This document shows, piece after piece, positions 1 to 6,236 of a stretch of DNA of 16,070 bases (positions are counted from its first letter, which is position 1; the number at the start of each line of letters is the position of its first letter). The stretch comes from an uncultured Phocaeicola sp. (lineage in GTDB: Bacteria > Bacteroidota > Bacteroidia > Bacteroidales > Bacteroidaceae). A model generated the notes under the pieces. It had not been told where the DNA came from. It did no database searches and saw only the letters and a list, made by a program, of their open reading frames with translations. The translations under genes and the position numbers were made by a program. Where the stretch lies: the NCBI GenBank assembly GCA_948579315.1, contig CAPAOL010000004.1, positions 1 through 16,070 of the forward strand, written 5' to 3'.

Positions 1-245
1 AATTATTTAGAGAATTAATCTGTTTGATGAAGCAAAAAAGAGGATGAAATCGGGGCGTCCACGCTCCTTGCCGGGGTCTTTATTTACCTTTGATTATAAA
101 AATTCTTTGAAAACGGAATTGGGTATATCTGTGGAATAAATTGACAAAATATGTATCCGGCAATGTAATTGTTATCCTATAGAAATAAATTCTACACAGG
201 AATTTGCCATTTTTGCTGAATCAAGAAACTTAAATAGAAATCAGA
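1..245. other. Left-edge stretch without a convincing complete gene
   Basis: No complete gene can be supported here. A reading frame open to the left edge ends with TGA at 45-47 (last residues about LFRELICLMKQKRG), and another frame is open from 11 to a TAA at 137-139. Either could be the tail or the decayed remnant of a gene outside the window, and I cannot choose between them. The segment 208-215 (CATTTTTG) resembles the Bacteroides -7 element TAnnTTTG with one mismatch. It is placed to serve the small gene that starts at 246, but no -33 element is evident. Confidence 0.3.
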
Positions 246-368
246 ATGAAAATGGAATTGACGGATGAGAAACGTAAGGGATATGTGGTTTGTGCTTTAA
301 TGATACTGGTCTCTTGTTTGTATTTGGTTTATTTGGGGTACAGTCTCTACCGTATGGGGCATGCTTAG
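246..368 (+). CDS. Small single-pass membrane protein, 40 aa, unknown function
   Basis: The frame begins MKMELTDEKRKGY and ends YRMGHA before TAG. It has a charged N-terminus of about 12 residues (E4, D7, E8, K9, R10, K11), one hydrophobic helix at roughly residues 13-34 rich in Val, Leu, Ile, Cys and Tyr, and a short tail with one Arg and one His. The start has no Shine-Dalgarno site but sits in A-rich sequence, as is usual for Bacteroides, and a near-consensus -7 element lies at 208-215. A strong hairpin starts 8 bases after the stop, which makes this a compact promoter-gene-terminator unit. I do not recognise a family. A chance frame is possible, but the charged-then-hydrophobic layout and the flanking signals argue for a real small protein. 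Confidence 0.5.
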   Translation: MKMELTDEKRKGYVVCALMILVSCLYLVYLGYSLYRMGHA

Positions 369-376
369 GACAAAAT

Positions 377-409
377 GAAACCATATCTGTATCACACAGG
401 TATGGTTTC
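377..409. terminator. 14-bp hairpin, likely bidirectional terminator
   Basis: GAAACCATATCTGT (377-390) pairs with ACAGGTATGGTTTC (396-409) around the five-base loop ATCAC. The pairing is continuous apart from one T-G wobble. The left flank on the minus strand reads ATTTTG, a short U-rich tail for transcription coming from the right. It lies between the converging 40-residue gene (plus) and the HicB-like gene (minus), where a shared terminator would be expected. Confidence 0.7.
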
Positions 410-447
410 TGTAAGAGAAATTCTATGATTAATAGGTTGAGTGACTT

Positions 448-639
448 TTATGCGAATTCTTCTGCCAGATAGACTTCGTTTATTTCGCAGAAAAACTCAT
501 CGGCGATATCTGACAGGGTTTCCAATGCTTCTTCGGCAGTTTCGCCGTAAGTGCAGCATTGGTGGTAGTCTGTTAAAAAGGCGTAATATTCCCCGTAGGG
601 TGTACATTCTATCTGATATTCATTGCTTTTAAGTTCCAT
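448..639 (-). CDS. HicB-like antitoxin-fold small protein, orphan
   Basis: This is a 63-residue acidic protein. Residues 7-50 follow the HicB pattern: a beta strand (EYQIECTPYG), a second strand (EYYAFLTDYHQCC), then TYGETAEEALETL leading into a helix. The TxGxTxEEAL segment is typical of the HicB N-terminal, partly degraded RNase-H-like fold. No DNA-binding extension follows, and no HicA-like small basic partner lies on either side, so calling it an antitoxin would be unsafe. The start is supported by an exact AGGAGG at 645-650, five bases before the ATG, which is unusual in a genome whose other starts lack such sites. A near match to the -7 element (GATATTTG, minus strand, 665-672) lies just upstream. 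The gene is downstream of epsC on the same strand with a 150-base gap, so read-through from epsC is also possible. Confidence 0.7.
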   Translation of the reverse strand: MELKSNEYQIECTPYGEYYAFLTDYHQCCTYGETAEEALETLSDIADEFFCEINEVYLAEEFA

Positions 640-789
640 ATATACCTCCTTTTTTATCGTACTGCAAATATCTTGTTTATCTGTTACAAGAAGGTGTACA
701 GGAAGTTACTGTTTTATTAAAAAGTTTGCTGCCATACTACTTTTTAGACCATTTTGTGATGTCAGCATTTCTATGATGGCAAAGGGGTT

Positions 790-1698
790 TTATTCGTCTT
801 TGTTTTTTCGCTGTACGATACGTGATCCGGCAGGTACATTTTCTGTTACCCAAATATTACCTCCTACGGTAGCACCCTTGCCAATAGTAACACGCCCTAA
901 AATGGTTGCATTGGAATATACAATGACATCGTCTTCTAAAATAGGATGGCGTGGAATGCCTTTAATGGGATTTCCATTATTGTCTAGCGGAAAGCTTTTA
1001 GCTCCTAATGTTACCCCTTGATAGAGTTTCACATTATTTCCGATGATGCTGGTCGCTCCGATTACTACACCTGTACCGTGGTCGATAGTGAAATGGTGTC
1101 CTATTTGTGCCCCCGGATGAATATCGATACCGGTTTCCGAATGTGCCATTTCTGTAATGAAGCGGGGGATTAAAGGTACACCCAGTATTAACAGCTCATG
1201 TGCGATGCGGTAATTGCTGATAGCGCGGATAGCCGGATAGCAACTGATGATTTCACCAAAGCATGTGGCGGCGGGATCACCATAATATGCGGCTTCTACA
1301 TCGGTAGCCAGAATGCGGCGGAGTTCGGGCAGTTTACTGATGAAACGAGCTGCCAGCAAAGAGGCTGTTTCTCTGCACGGTTCATTGTCATCGGTTGCAT
1401 TTTTACTGTTTTCCTGTCCGAAGCAAAGTCCTGCCAGAATTTGTTCGGTCAGCAGACCGAACAGGGTTTCTACATTTACACCGATATGGTAGTTGATGGT
1501 ATGGCTGTTAACGGTGGAATTACCAAAGTAGCCGGGGAAGATAATGGCGCGTGCCAATTCTACTATCTTGTATAGGGATTTGGCAGATGGTAAAGGATCT
1601 CCATCTTTGTGTTGGTGGAATAATCCTTTATAGGACTGGCTTTCAGATAATTCATCTACTGCCTGCGTTAATATGTTCGTGTAATTGAATGTAGTCAT
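790..1698 (-). CDS. epsC: Serine O-acetyltransferase (EpsC/CysE type)
   Basis: It makes O-acetylserine from serine and acetyl-CoA, the committed step of cysteine synthesis in the cytoplasm. The 302-residue protein has the helical N-terminal half and then a left-handed beta-helix of hexapeptide repeats from about residue 190 (IDIHPGAQIG, GVVIGATSIIG, VIVYSNATILG). Conserved signature parts are DPAA at 141-144, RIAHEL at 164-169, and Asp192 and His207, which keep the 15-residue spacing of the catalytic Asp/His pair in E. coli CysE. The longer N-terminal part (about 130 residues before DPAA) is like other Bacteroidetes and EpsC-type enzymes. No O-acetylserine sulfhydrylase gene lies in the window. 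A promoter lies at 1720-1750. The HicB-like gene follows it on the same strand. Confidence 0.95.
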   Translation of the reverse strand: MTTFNYTNILTQAVDELSESQSYKGLFHQHKDGDPLPSAKSLYKIVELARAIIFPGYFGNSTVNSHTINYHIGVNVETLFGLLTEQILAGLCFGQENSKNATDDNEPCRETASLLAARFISKLPELRRILATDVEAAYYGDPAATCFGEIISCYPAIRAISNYRIAHELLILGVPLIPRFITEMAHSETGIDIHPGAQIGHHFTIDHGTGVVIGATSIIGNNVKLYQGVTLGAKSFPLDNNGNPIKGIPRHPILEDDVIVYSNATILGRVTIGKGATVGGNIWVTENVPAGSRIVQRKNKDE

Positions 1699-1719
1699 GA
1701 ACTGAATGCTTTAGAAGGA

Positions 1720-1750
1720 CAAAAGTAAGTAAATTCTATATTATTGCCAA
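1720..1750 (-). promoter_or_regulatory. Bacteroides-type promoter for epsC
   Basis: Read on the minus strand, TACTTTTG (plus positions 1720-1727) fits the -7 consensus TAnnTTTG exactly. A TTG (plus 1748-1750) lies 20 bases upstream, as expected for the -33 element. Transcription would start close to 1713, giving a leader of roughly 15 bases. Confidence 0.6.
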
Positions 1751-1780
1751 TAAATAGAATGAATATTGATGTTAATCCTT

Positions 1781-1788
1781 TATTTTTG
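1781..1788 (+). promoter_or_regulatory. Candidate -7 element for the 42-aa basic protein gene
   Basis: TATTTTTG matches TAnnTTTG exactly and ends 19 bases before the ATG at 1808. I see no good -33 element at the usual distance (AT-rich sequence only), so only half of the promoter is supported. It diverges from the epsC promoter about 30 bases away. Confidence 0.4.
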
Positions 1789-1807
1789 CAGAAAAAAGGG
1801 AATATTT

Positions 1808-1936
1808 ATGGTAAATAAGAAAAATCCATTTGCTTTTAAGGCAAAACAGGAAACTAAAAAGAAGTCCGGTGGTAAACGGATCGGCAAATCGAAGCCGGAT
1901 AAAGCGAATAATCAGTTGAATAGAAGAGTGAAGTAA
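1808..1936 (+). CDS. Very basic 42-aa protein, unknown function
   Basis: The protein begins MVNKKNPFAFKAKQ and ends NNQLNRRVK. It carries 12 Lys and 3 Arg against one Glu and one Asp, no Cys, and a Gly/Ser/Lys-rich centre (KKKSGGKRIGKSK, residues 17-29). This composition suggests nucleic-acid or ribosome association, but I recognise no family and claim no function. Support for a real gene comes from an exact -7 element 19 bases upstream, the purine-rich GAAAAAAGGG before the start, an own leader, and a strong hairpin 15 bases after the stop. It is divergent from epsC and convergent with rnr. Confidence 0.6.
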   Translation: MVNKKNPFAFKAKQETKKKSGGKRIGKSKPDKANNQLNRRVK

Positions 1937-1949
1937 ATGAAACTATTGT

Positions 1950-1988
1950 CTTGTTGTAGGGGAAGAACCAGTCTGCCCCTACAACAGG
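1950..1988. terminator. Hairpin between converging small gene and rnr
   Basis: TGTTGTAGGGG (1952-1962) pairs perfectly with CCCCTACAACA (1976-1986) around a 13-base loop, and one wobble plus one C-G pair extend the stem. It ends about 10 bases before the rnr stop codon, so it can end transcripts from both sides. The T-tracts are poor, so it may also act as a 3'-end stabiliser. Confidence 0.7.
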
Positions 1989-1998
1989 ATGTTAATCT

Positions 1999-4146
1999 TT
2001 ATTTCTCGACCAAAGCGAAATCAAGTTGCTTTTTCTCCAGATTGGCGCGGGCCACTTTAATGGTAACCGGATCTCCCAAACTGAATTTTTTGTGATGCCG
2101 GCGTCCCGTCAGACAATAGTTCTTTTCATCGAAATCATAATAGTCATCACCAAGGTCACGCATGGGAATCATACCTTCGCACTTGTTTTCGTTCAGTTCC
2201 ACATAAAGTCCCCATTCGGTAACTCCGGAAATGACTCCATCGAACTCCATGCCCAAACGTTCACCCATAAACTCTACTTGTTTGTATTTTACAGAGGCAC
2301 GTTCCGCATTGGCGGCGATTTGTTCCATTTCAGAGCTATGGTCACACAATTCTTCGTATTTCGCTTCCTGTACCGTACGTCCTCCTGCCAGATAGCGGGT
2401 GAGCAGACGATGAACCATCATATCCGGAAAACGGCGGATAGGTGAGGTAAAGTGAGTATAATAGTCAAATGCCAGACCATAGTGGCCAATATTATGTGTG
2501 GAATAACGGGCCTTTTGCATGGCACGCAAGGATACGGTTTCCACCAGATTTTGTTCTTTCTTGTTCTTTATGTCGTCCAGTAAACGATTGATGGATTTGG
2601 ATATCTCAGTTTTGCTACCCGATGTACGTATCTTATATCCGAAGCGATTGATAAACCAATTCAAGTTCTCCAGTTTATCGGGGTCCGGAAGGTCGTGGAT
2701 ACGATAAGGGAATACTTTGGCTTTCTTGTTTTTAGGTACTTTACCGATTTTTTCGGCAACCGTGCGGTTGGCCAACAACATAAATTCCTCTATCAACTTA
2801 TTGGCCTCTTTGGATTCTTTGAAGTAGACACTGAGCGGTTTGCCGGTTTCGTCTATCTCAAATTTCACTTCTACGCGGTCAAAGTCAATAGCACCGGCAA
2901 CCAATCTTTGTTTACGCAGGATTTGTGCCAGTTTGTTCAGTTCCAGAATTTCTTCTTTGTAGTCGCCTTCACCCGTTTCAATCACTTTTTGCGCCTCCTC
3001 ATAGGTGAAACGGCGGTCGCTCTTTATAATGGTGTGCACGATGCGCGAGTCTTTCACCTCTCCCTTTTCATTCATATTGAAAATGACGGAGAATGCCAGT
3101 TTCTCTTCGTCGGGGCGGAGGGAACAGATGAAGTTGCACAGCCGTTCGGGCAACATGGGGATGGTACGGTCTACCAGATAAACGGAAGTAGCGCGTTTTT
3201 CAGCTTCTTTGTCGATAACGCCTCCTTCTTTTACATAATGAGTAACATCGGCAATGTGTACGCCTACTTCCCATAGTCCCGGTTTGATGAGACGGATGGA
3301 GAGCGCGTCATCAAAGTCCTTTGCATCTTTAGGGTCAATGGTGAAAGTTGTTACATTGCGGAAATCTTCACGTTCTGCATAGTCCGCCTCGGAAATCTCT
3401 GCCGGAATCTTTTCGGCAGCGGTTTCTACATTCTTGGGATATACGTAAGGTAAGCCGAATTCGGCCAGAATGGCATGCATTTCAGTTGTGTTTTCTCCTG
3501 CTTTTCCCAAAATATCAATGACTTGTCCTATCGGGTTTTTTGCCTCTTCGGGCCATTCTACAATTTTCACGACTGCTTTGTCCCCATTCTTTCCACCTTT
3601 CAGCTTATCTTTCGGGATAAAAATATCATTTGCCAGAGTGCGGTTCTCGGTCAGCAGAAAGGCGTAGAATTTCTCTACTTTCAGTGTGCCGACAAAAGTA
3701 TCGTTGGCACGTTCCAGAATCTCTATCACTTCACCTTCCGGGTTCCGGTTCTTACGTTTGGCAAAGAGGGCTATTTTTACTTTGTCATTATTCATGGCAT
3801 GTGCCGAATTACGTTCGGCTATGAAAATGGTTTCTCCACCATCATCGGGGATGAAGGAGTTCTTGCCGTTGCTTTTACGCTGAAAGACGCCAGTCATAAT
3901 CAGGCCGTGGTCGTTCAGCTTGTAGTGTCCTTTTTCTACTTCTTGCAGAAAATCATCCTCAATCATTTCAGTAATGATGTCGGCACAAAGCATTTTAAGA
4001 GGATGTGTAGTAAGGTTCAGACTGCTTGATAATTGTTTCAGACTGAATGTTTCGTTCGGTTTTGTGTGGAATAAGCTTATCAGTCGTTCAGACATTTCGC
4101 TTTTTTTCATGCGTTTCCCTGCTTTTTTTTCTTTCTTTTTAGCCAT
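1999..4146 (-). CDS. rnr: Ribonuclease R (RNase II/VacB family)
   Basis: It is a processive 3'-to-5' exoribonuclease that degrades structured RNA in the cytoplasm. The 715-residue protein has a Lys-rich start (11 Lys in the first 20 residues), a winged-helix part at about 18-80, cold-shock-like OB domains at about 84-230, the RNB catalytic domain at about 255-585, and an S1 domain at about 633-713. The four catalytic acids sit in TIDPKDAKDFDDALSI as Asp271, Asp277, Asp279 and Asp280, and the later signature YTHFTSPIRRFPD starts at 563. The E. coli enzyme has its Lys-rich region at the C-terminus; here the basic segment is at the N-terminus and the C-terminus stops just after S1. Upstream, TTACTTTG on the minus strand near 4176-4183 is a weak candidate -7 element. 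It appears to be a single-gene unit. Confidence 0.96.
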   Translation of the reverse strand: MAKKKEKKAGKRMKKSEMSERLISLFHTKPNETFSLKQLSSSLNLTTHPLKMLCADIITEMIEDDFLQEVEKGHYKLNDHGLIMTGVFQRKSNGKNSFIPDDGGETIFIAERNSAHAMNNDKVKIALFAKRKNRNPEGEVIEILERANDTFVGTLKVEKFYAFLLTENRTLANDIFIPKDKLKGGKNGDKAVVKIVEWPEEAKNPIGQVIDILGKAGENTTEMHAILAEFGLPYVYPKNVETAAEKIPAEISEADYAEREDFRNVTTFTIDPKDAKDFDDALSIRLIKPGLWEVGVHIADVTHYVKEGGVIDKEAEKRATSVYLVDRTIPMLPERLCNFICSLRPDEEKLAFSVIFNMNEKGEVKDSRIVHTIIKSDRRFTYEEAQKVIETGEGDYKEEILELNKLAQILRKQRLVAGAIDFDRVEVKFEIDETGKPLSVYFKESKEANKLIEEFMLLANRTVAEKIGKVPKNKKAKVFPYRIHDLPDPDKLENLNWFINRFGYKIRTSGSKTEISKSINRLLDDIKNKKEQNLVETVSLRAMQKARYSTHNIGHYGLAFDYYTHFTSPIRRFPDMMVHRLLTRYLAGGRTVQEAKYEELCDHSSEMEQIAANAERASVKYKQVEFMGERLGMEFDGVISGVTEWGLYVELNENKCEGMIPMRDLGDDYYDFDEKNYCLTGRRHHKKFSLGDPVTIKVARANLEKKQLDFALVEK

Positions 4147-4222
4147 AAGGGGATATATTTATGTATTATGTGCTACAAAGTAAACAAAATAATTGGAATA
4201 GCGGTTCAATAGATACATTAAA

Positions 4223-4256
4223 TTTGGTTGAATCTAAATGAAACGTGCTATCTTTG
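4223..4256 (+). promoter_or_regulatory. Bacteroides promoter of the transporter-dehydrogenase-PAP2 operon
   Basis: TATCTTTG at 4249-4256 fits the -7 consensus TAnnTTTG exactly. TTTG (4223-4226) and GTTG (4227-4230) lie 22 and 18 bases upstream, bracketing the usual 19-21 base gap to the -33 element. Transcription should start near 4262, after the more upstream ATG at 4238, so that ATG cannot be the start for this transcript. Confidence 0.7.
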
Positions 4257-4276
4257 TCCGTTCTAAAACAATTGTT

Positions 4277-5179
4277 ATGACTGAACTTGATAAGAAAATC
4301 AGGGAAAAAGAAATTTATAGAGTTACATTAGTGGGGAGTTTCGTTAATTTCTTGCTGGTTATTTTTAAATTCCTTGCCGGAATTGCAGGGCATAGTGCTG
4401 CTATGTTGGCAGATGCAGTTCATTCTCTATCTGACTTCATTACGGACGTAGTAGTGATTCTTTTTGTACGTATATCCAATAAACCAGTGGACAAGAGCCA
4501 TGATTATGGTCATGGGAAATATGAAACATTGGCTACTGCTTTCATTGGTATGGCATTATTGGGGGTAGGATTTGGAATATTGTGGAATGGAGCAACAGAT
4601 ATATTGGTTTTCCTACGAGGTGGGGAACTTCGTCAACCGGGAATGTTGGCATTGGCTGCTGCCATTATTTCTATTCTGTTGAAGGAAATACTTTATCAAT
4701 ATACAGTCAGAGTGGGGAAAAGATGCCACTCACAGGCTGTTGTGGCGAATGCGTGGCATCATAGGAGTGATGCATTATCATCCATTGGTACGGCTGCCGG
4801 TATTGGCGGAGCGATTTTACTTGGTCCTCATTGGGCGGTACTCGATCCTATTGCCGCTGTGACAGTCAGTTTCTTTATTATGCGGGTTTCCATCAGGCTG
4901 CTGGTTCCTTGCCTGGATGAATTGCTGGAAAAGTCTTTGCCGGATAGTGTGGAACGTGAGATAGAAGGGATTGTGTTATCTTTTGGTGGAGTCAGCGAAC
5001 CGCATCATTTACGCACGCGGCGCATCGGAAACAATTATGCTATAGAGATTCATATACGCATGGATGGGAACATTTCTCTGCATAAAGCGCACGAGACGGC
5101 AACTGGTATTGAACATAGATTGAAAGAAAAGTTTGGAGAGGATACTCATGTGGGTATTCATGTGGAACCGGTGAAATAA
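4277..5179 (+). CDS. Cation diffusion facilitator (CDF) family metal transporter
   Basis: It is an inner-membrane antiporter exporting a divalent metal (Zn, Fe or Mn; the sequence does not decide which). From ATG 4277 the protein is 300 residues, the usual CDF length, starting MTELDKKIREKEIY. An in-frame ATG at 4238 would add 13 residues but lies inside the promoter, so I chose 4277. TM2 carries the metal-binding LADAVHSLSDFITD (His49, Asp53, with Asp46 nearby), TM5 carries AWHHRSD (His161, Asp165), and the inter-helix signature DYGHGKYETLA is at 76-86. The soluble C-terminal dimerisation domain runs from about 215 to 300 and is His-rich (His243, 244, 259, 269, 272). It is the first gene of an operon, and the dehydrogenase start follows its stop by only 10 bases. 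Confidence 0.93.
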   Translation: MTELDKKIREKEIYRVTLVGSFVNFLLVIFKFLAGIAGHSAAMLADAVHSLSDFITDVVVILFVRISNKPVDKSHDYGHGKYETLATAFIGMALLGVGFGILWNGATDILVFLRGGELRQPGMLALAAAIISILLKEILYQYTVRVGKRCHSQAVVANAWHHRSDALSSIGTAAGIGGAILLGPHWAVLDPIAAVTVSFFIMRVSIRLLVPCLDELLEKSLPDSVEREIEGIVLSFGGVSEPHHLRTRRIGNNYAIEIHIRMDGNISLHKAHETATGIEHRLKEKFGEDTHVGIHVEPVK

Positions 5180-5189
5180 CATACGAAGA

Positions 5190-6236
5190 ATGAATAACGA
5201 AGAATTTGCACAAAAGAACACTTGCTGCTTAAAGAAAGTATTGGTAACCGGAGCAAGCGGATTTATTGGCAGTTTCCTGGTGGAAGGAGGATTGGAGAGA
5301 GAGATGCAGGTATGGGCTGGTGTACGTAAAAGCAGTAGTCGTACCTATTTGAAAGATCCTCGCATTCAATTTGCCGAATTGGATTTTGCTCATCCCGGAA
5401 GATTGACGGAGCAATTGGCTGTTCATAAACAATTGCATGGGGGATGGGATTATATCATTCATTGTGCCGGTGTAACTAAATGCCGCCATAAGGACGAATT
5501 TGACAAAGGCAATTATGTCTATACCCGTAATTTTGTAGAAGCTTTGAGAACCTTGGACATGGTTCCCCGGCAATTTGTCTATATCAGTTCACTTAGTATT
5601 TTCGGTCCTATTCATGAAGATAATTATGCACCCATCAGTGAGCGTGATACGGCAATGCCCAATACGGCATATGGGGTCAGTAAGCTAAAGTCGGAACATT
5701 ACCTGCAATCATTGAATGATTTTCCGACAGTGATTTTCCGTCCTACTGGAGTTTATGGTCCTCGTGAACGCGATTATTTTCTGATGGCGAAGTCTATCAA
5801 GCAGCATATAGACTTTGCTCCTGGTTTTAAAAGACAGGATCTTACTTTTATTTATGTGAGGGATTTGGTACAAGCTGTTTATTTGGCAATAGAACATGGA
5901 GTGCGGCAGCGCGCCTATTTTGTTAGTGACGGAAATGTCTATTCCAGCCGTACTTTTTCTGATTTGATACAAAAAGAACTTGGTAATCCGTGGGTTATAC
6001 ACATTAAATGCCCATTATTTATTTTAAAAGTTGTATCTTTGCTCGCTGAATTTTCAGCGCGTTGCCTGGGAAAGGTAAGTACGCTGAATGCTGACAAATA
6101 TAAAATAATGAAACAACGTAATTGGCAATGCGATATTTCACCCTTGGTGGAAGAACTGGGATATCGTCCTGAGTACCCTTTAGACAAGGGAGTAAAGGAA
6201 ATCATTGCATGGTATAAGAAAGAAGGATGGCTTTAA
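5190..6236 (+). CDS. Extended SDR: NAD(P)-dependent epimerase/dehydratase-like protein
   Basis: This is a 348-residue extended short-chain dehydrogenase. The dinucleotide-binding TGASGFIG is at 20-27 after a beta strand (KKVLVT), the catalytic YxxxK is Tyr161/Lys165 in AYGVSKLKSE, the active-site Ser lies in YISSLSIFG (131-139), and RPTGVYGP is at 184-191. These support an NAD(P)-dependent redox or epimerase reaction, but the substrate cannot be read from the motifs. The next gene overlaps it by 10 bases and encodes a membrane PAP2-type protein. This context points to a lipid- or membrane-linked substrate rather than soluble nucleotide sugars. A 3-ketosphinganine reductase (CerR-like) is one candidate, because bacterial enzymes of that activity have been described in this superfamily; that is inference. 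A sugar-nucleotide epimerase remains possible. Residues 265-295 contain a hydrophobic stretch that could touch the membrane. Confidence 0.88.
   Translation: MNNEEFAQKNTCCLKKVLVTGASGFIGSFLVEGGLEREMQVWAGVRKSSSRTYLKDPRIQFAELDFAHPGRLTEQLAVHKQLHGGWDYIIHCAGVTKCRHKDEFDKGNYVYTRNFVEALRTLDMVPRQFVYISSLSIFGPIHEDNYAPISERDTAMPNTAYGVSKLKSEHYLQSLNDFPTVIFRPTGVYGPRERDYFLMAKSIKQHIDFAPGFKRQDLTFIYVRDLVQAVYLAIEHGVRQRAYFVSDGNVYSSRTFSDLIQKELGNPWVIHIKCPLFILKVVSLLAEFSARCLGKVSTLNADKYKIMKQRNWQCDISPLVEELGYRPEYPLDKGVKEIIAWYKKEGWL

Noticed and set aside
11..139. Open frame ending GISVE, possible decayed gene tail.
   Set aside because: A stop lies at 8-10 just before it and I recognise no family, so it cannot be called a pseudogene without outside sequence.
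141..169. TTGACA, 17 bases, TGTAAT: looks like an E. coli-type sigma-70 promoter.
   Set aside because: The host uses the TTTG/TAnnTTTG system, the sequence is AT-rich, and no gene begins at the right distance downstream (the first ATG is at 246).
730..781. TGCCAT and ATGGCA as a possible terminator after epsC.
   Set aside because: The stem is only 6 bp with a loop of about 40 bases, so a terminator is not supported.
2695..3276. 193-codon open frame antisense to rnr.
   Set aside because: It lies fully inside rnr, which has intact catalytic motifs. The Phe-rich translation is what the reverse of a Lys/Glu-rich gene gives.
3475..4029. 184-codon open frame antisense to rnr.
   Set aside because: It is a shadow of the rnr N-terminal region, without motif or start signal.
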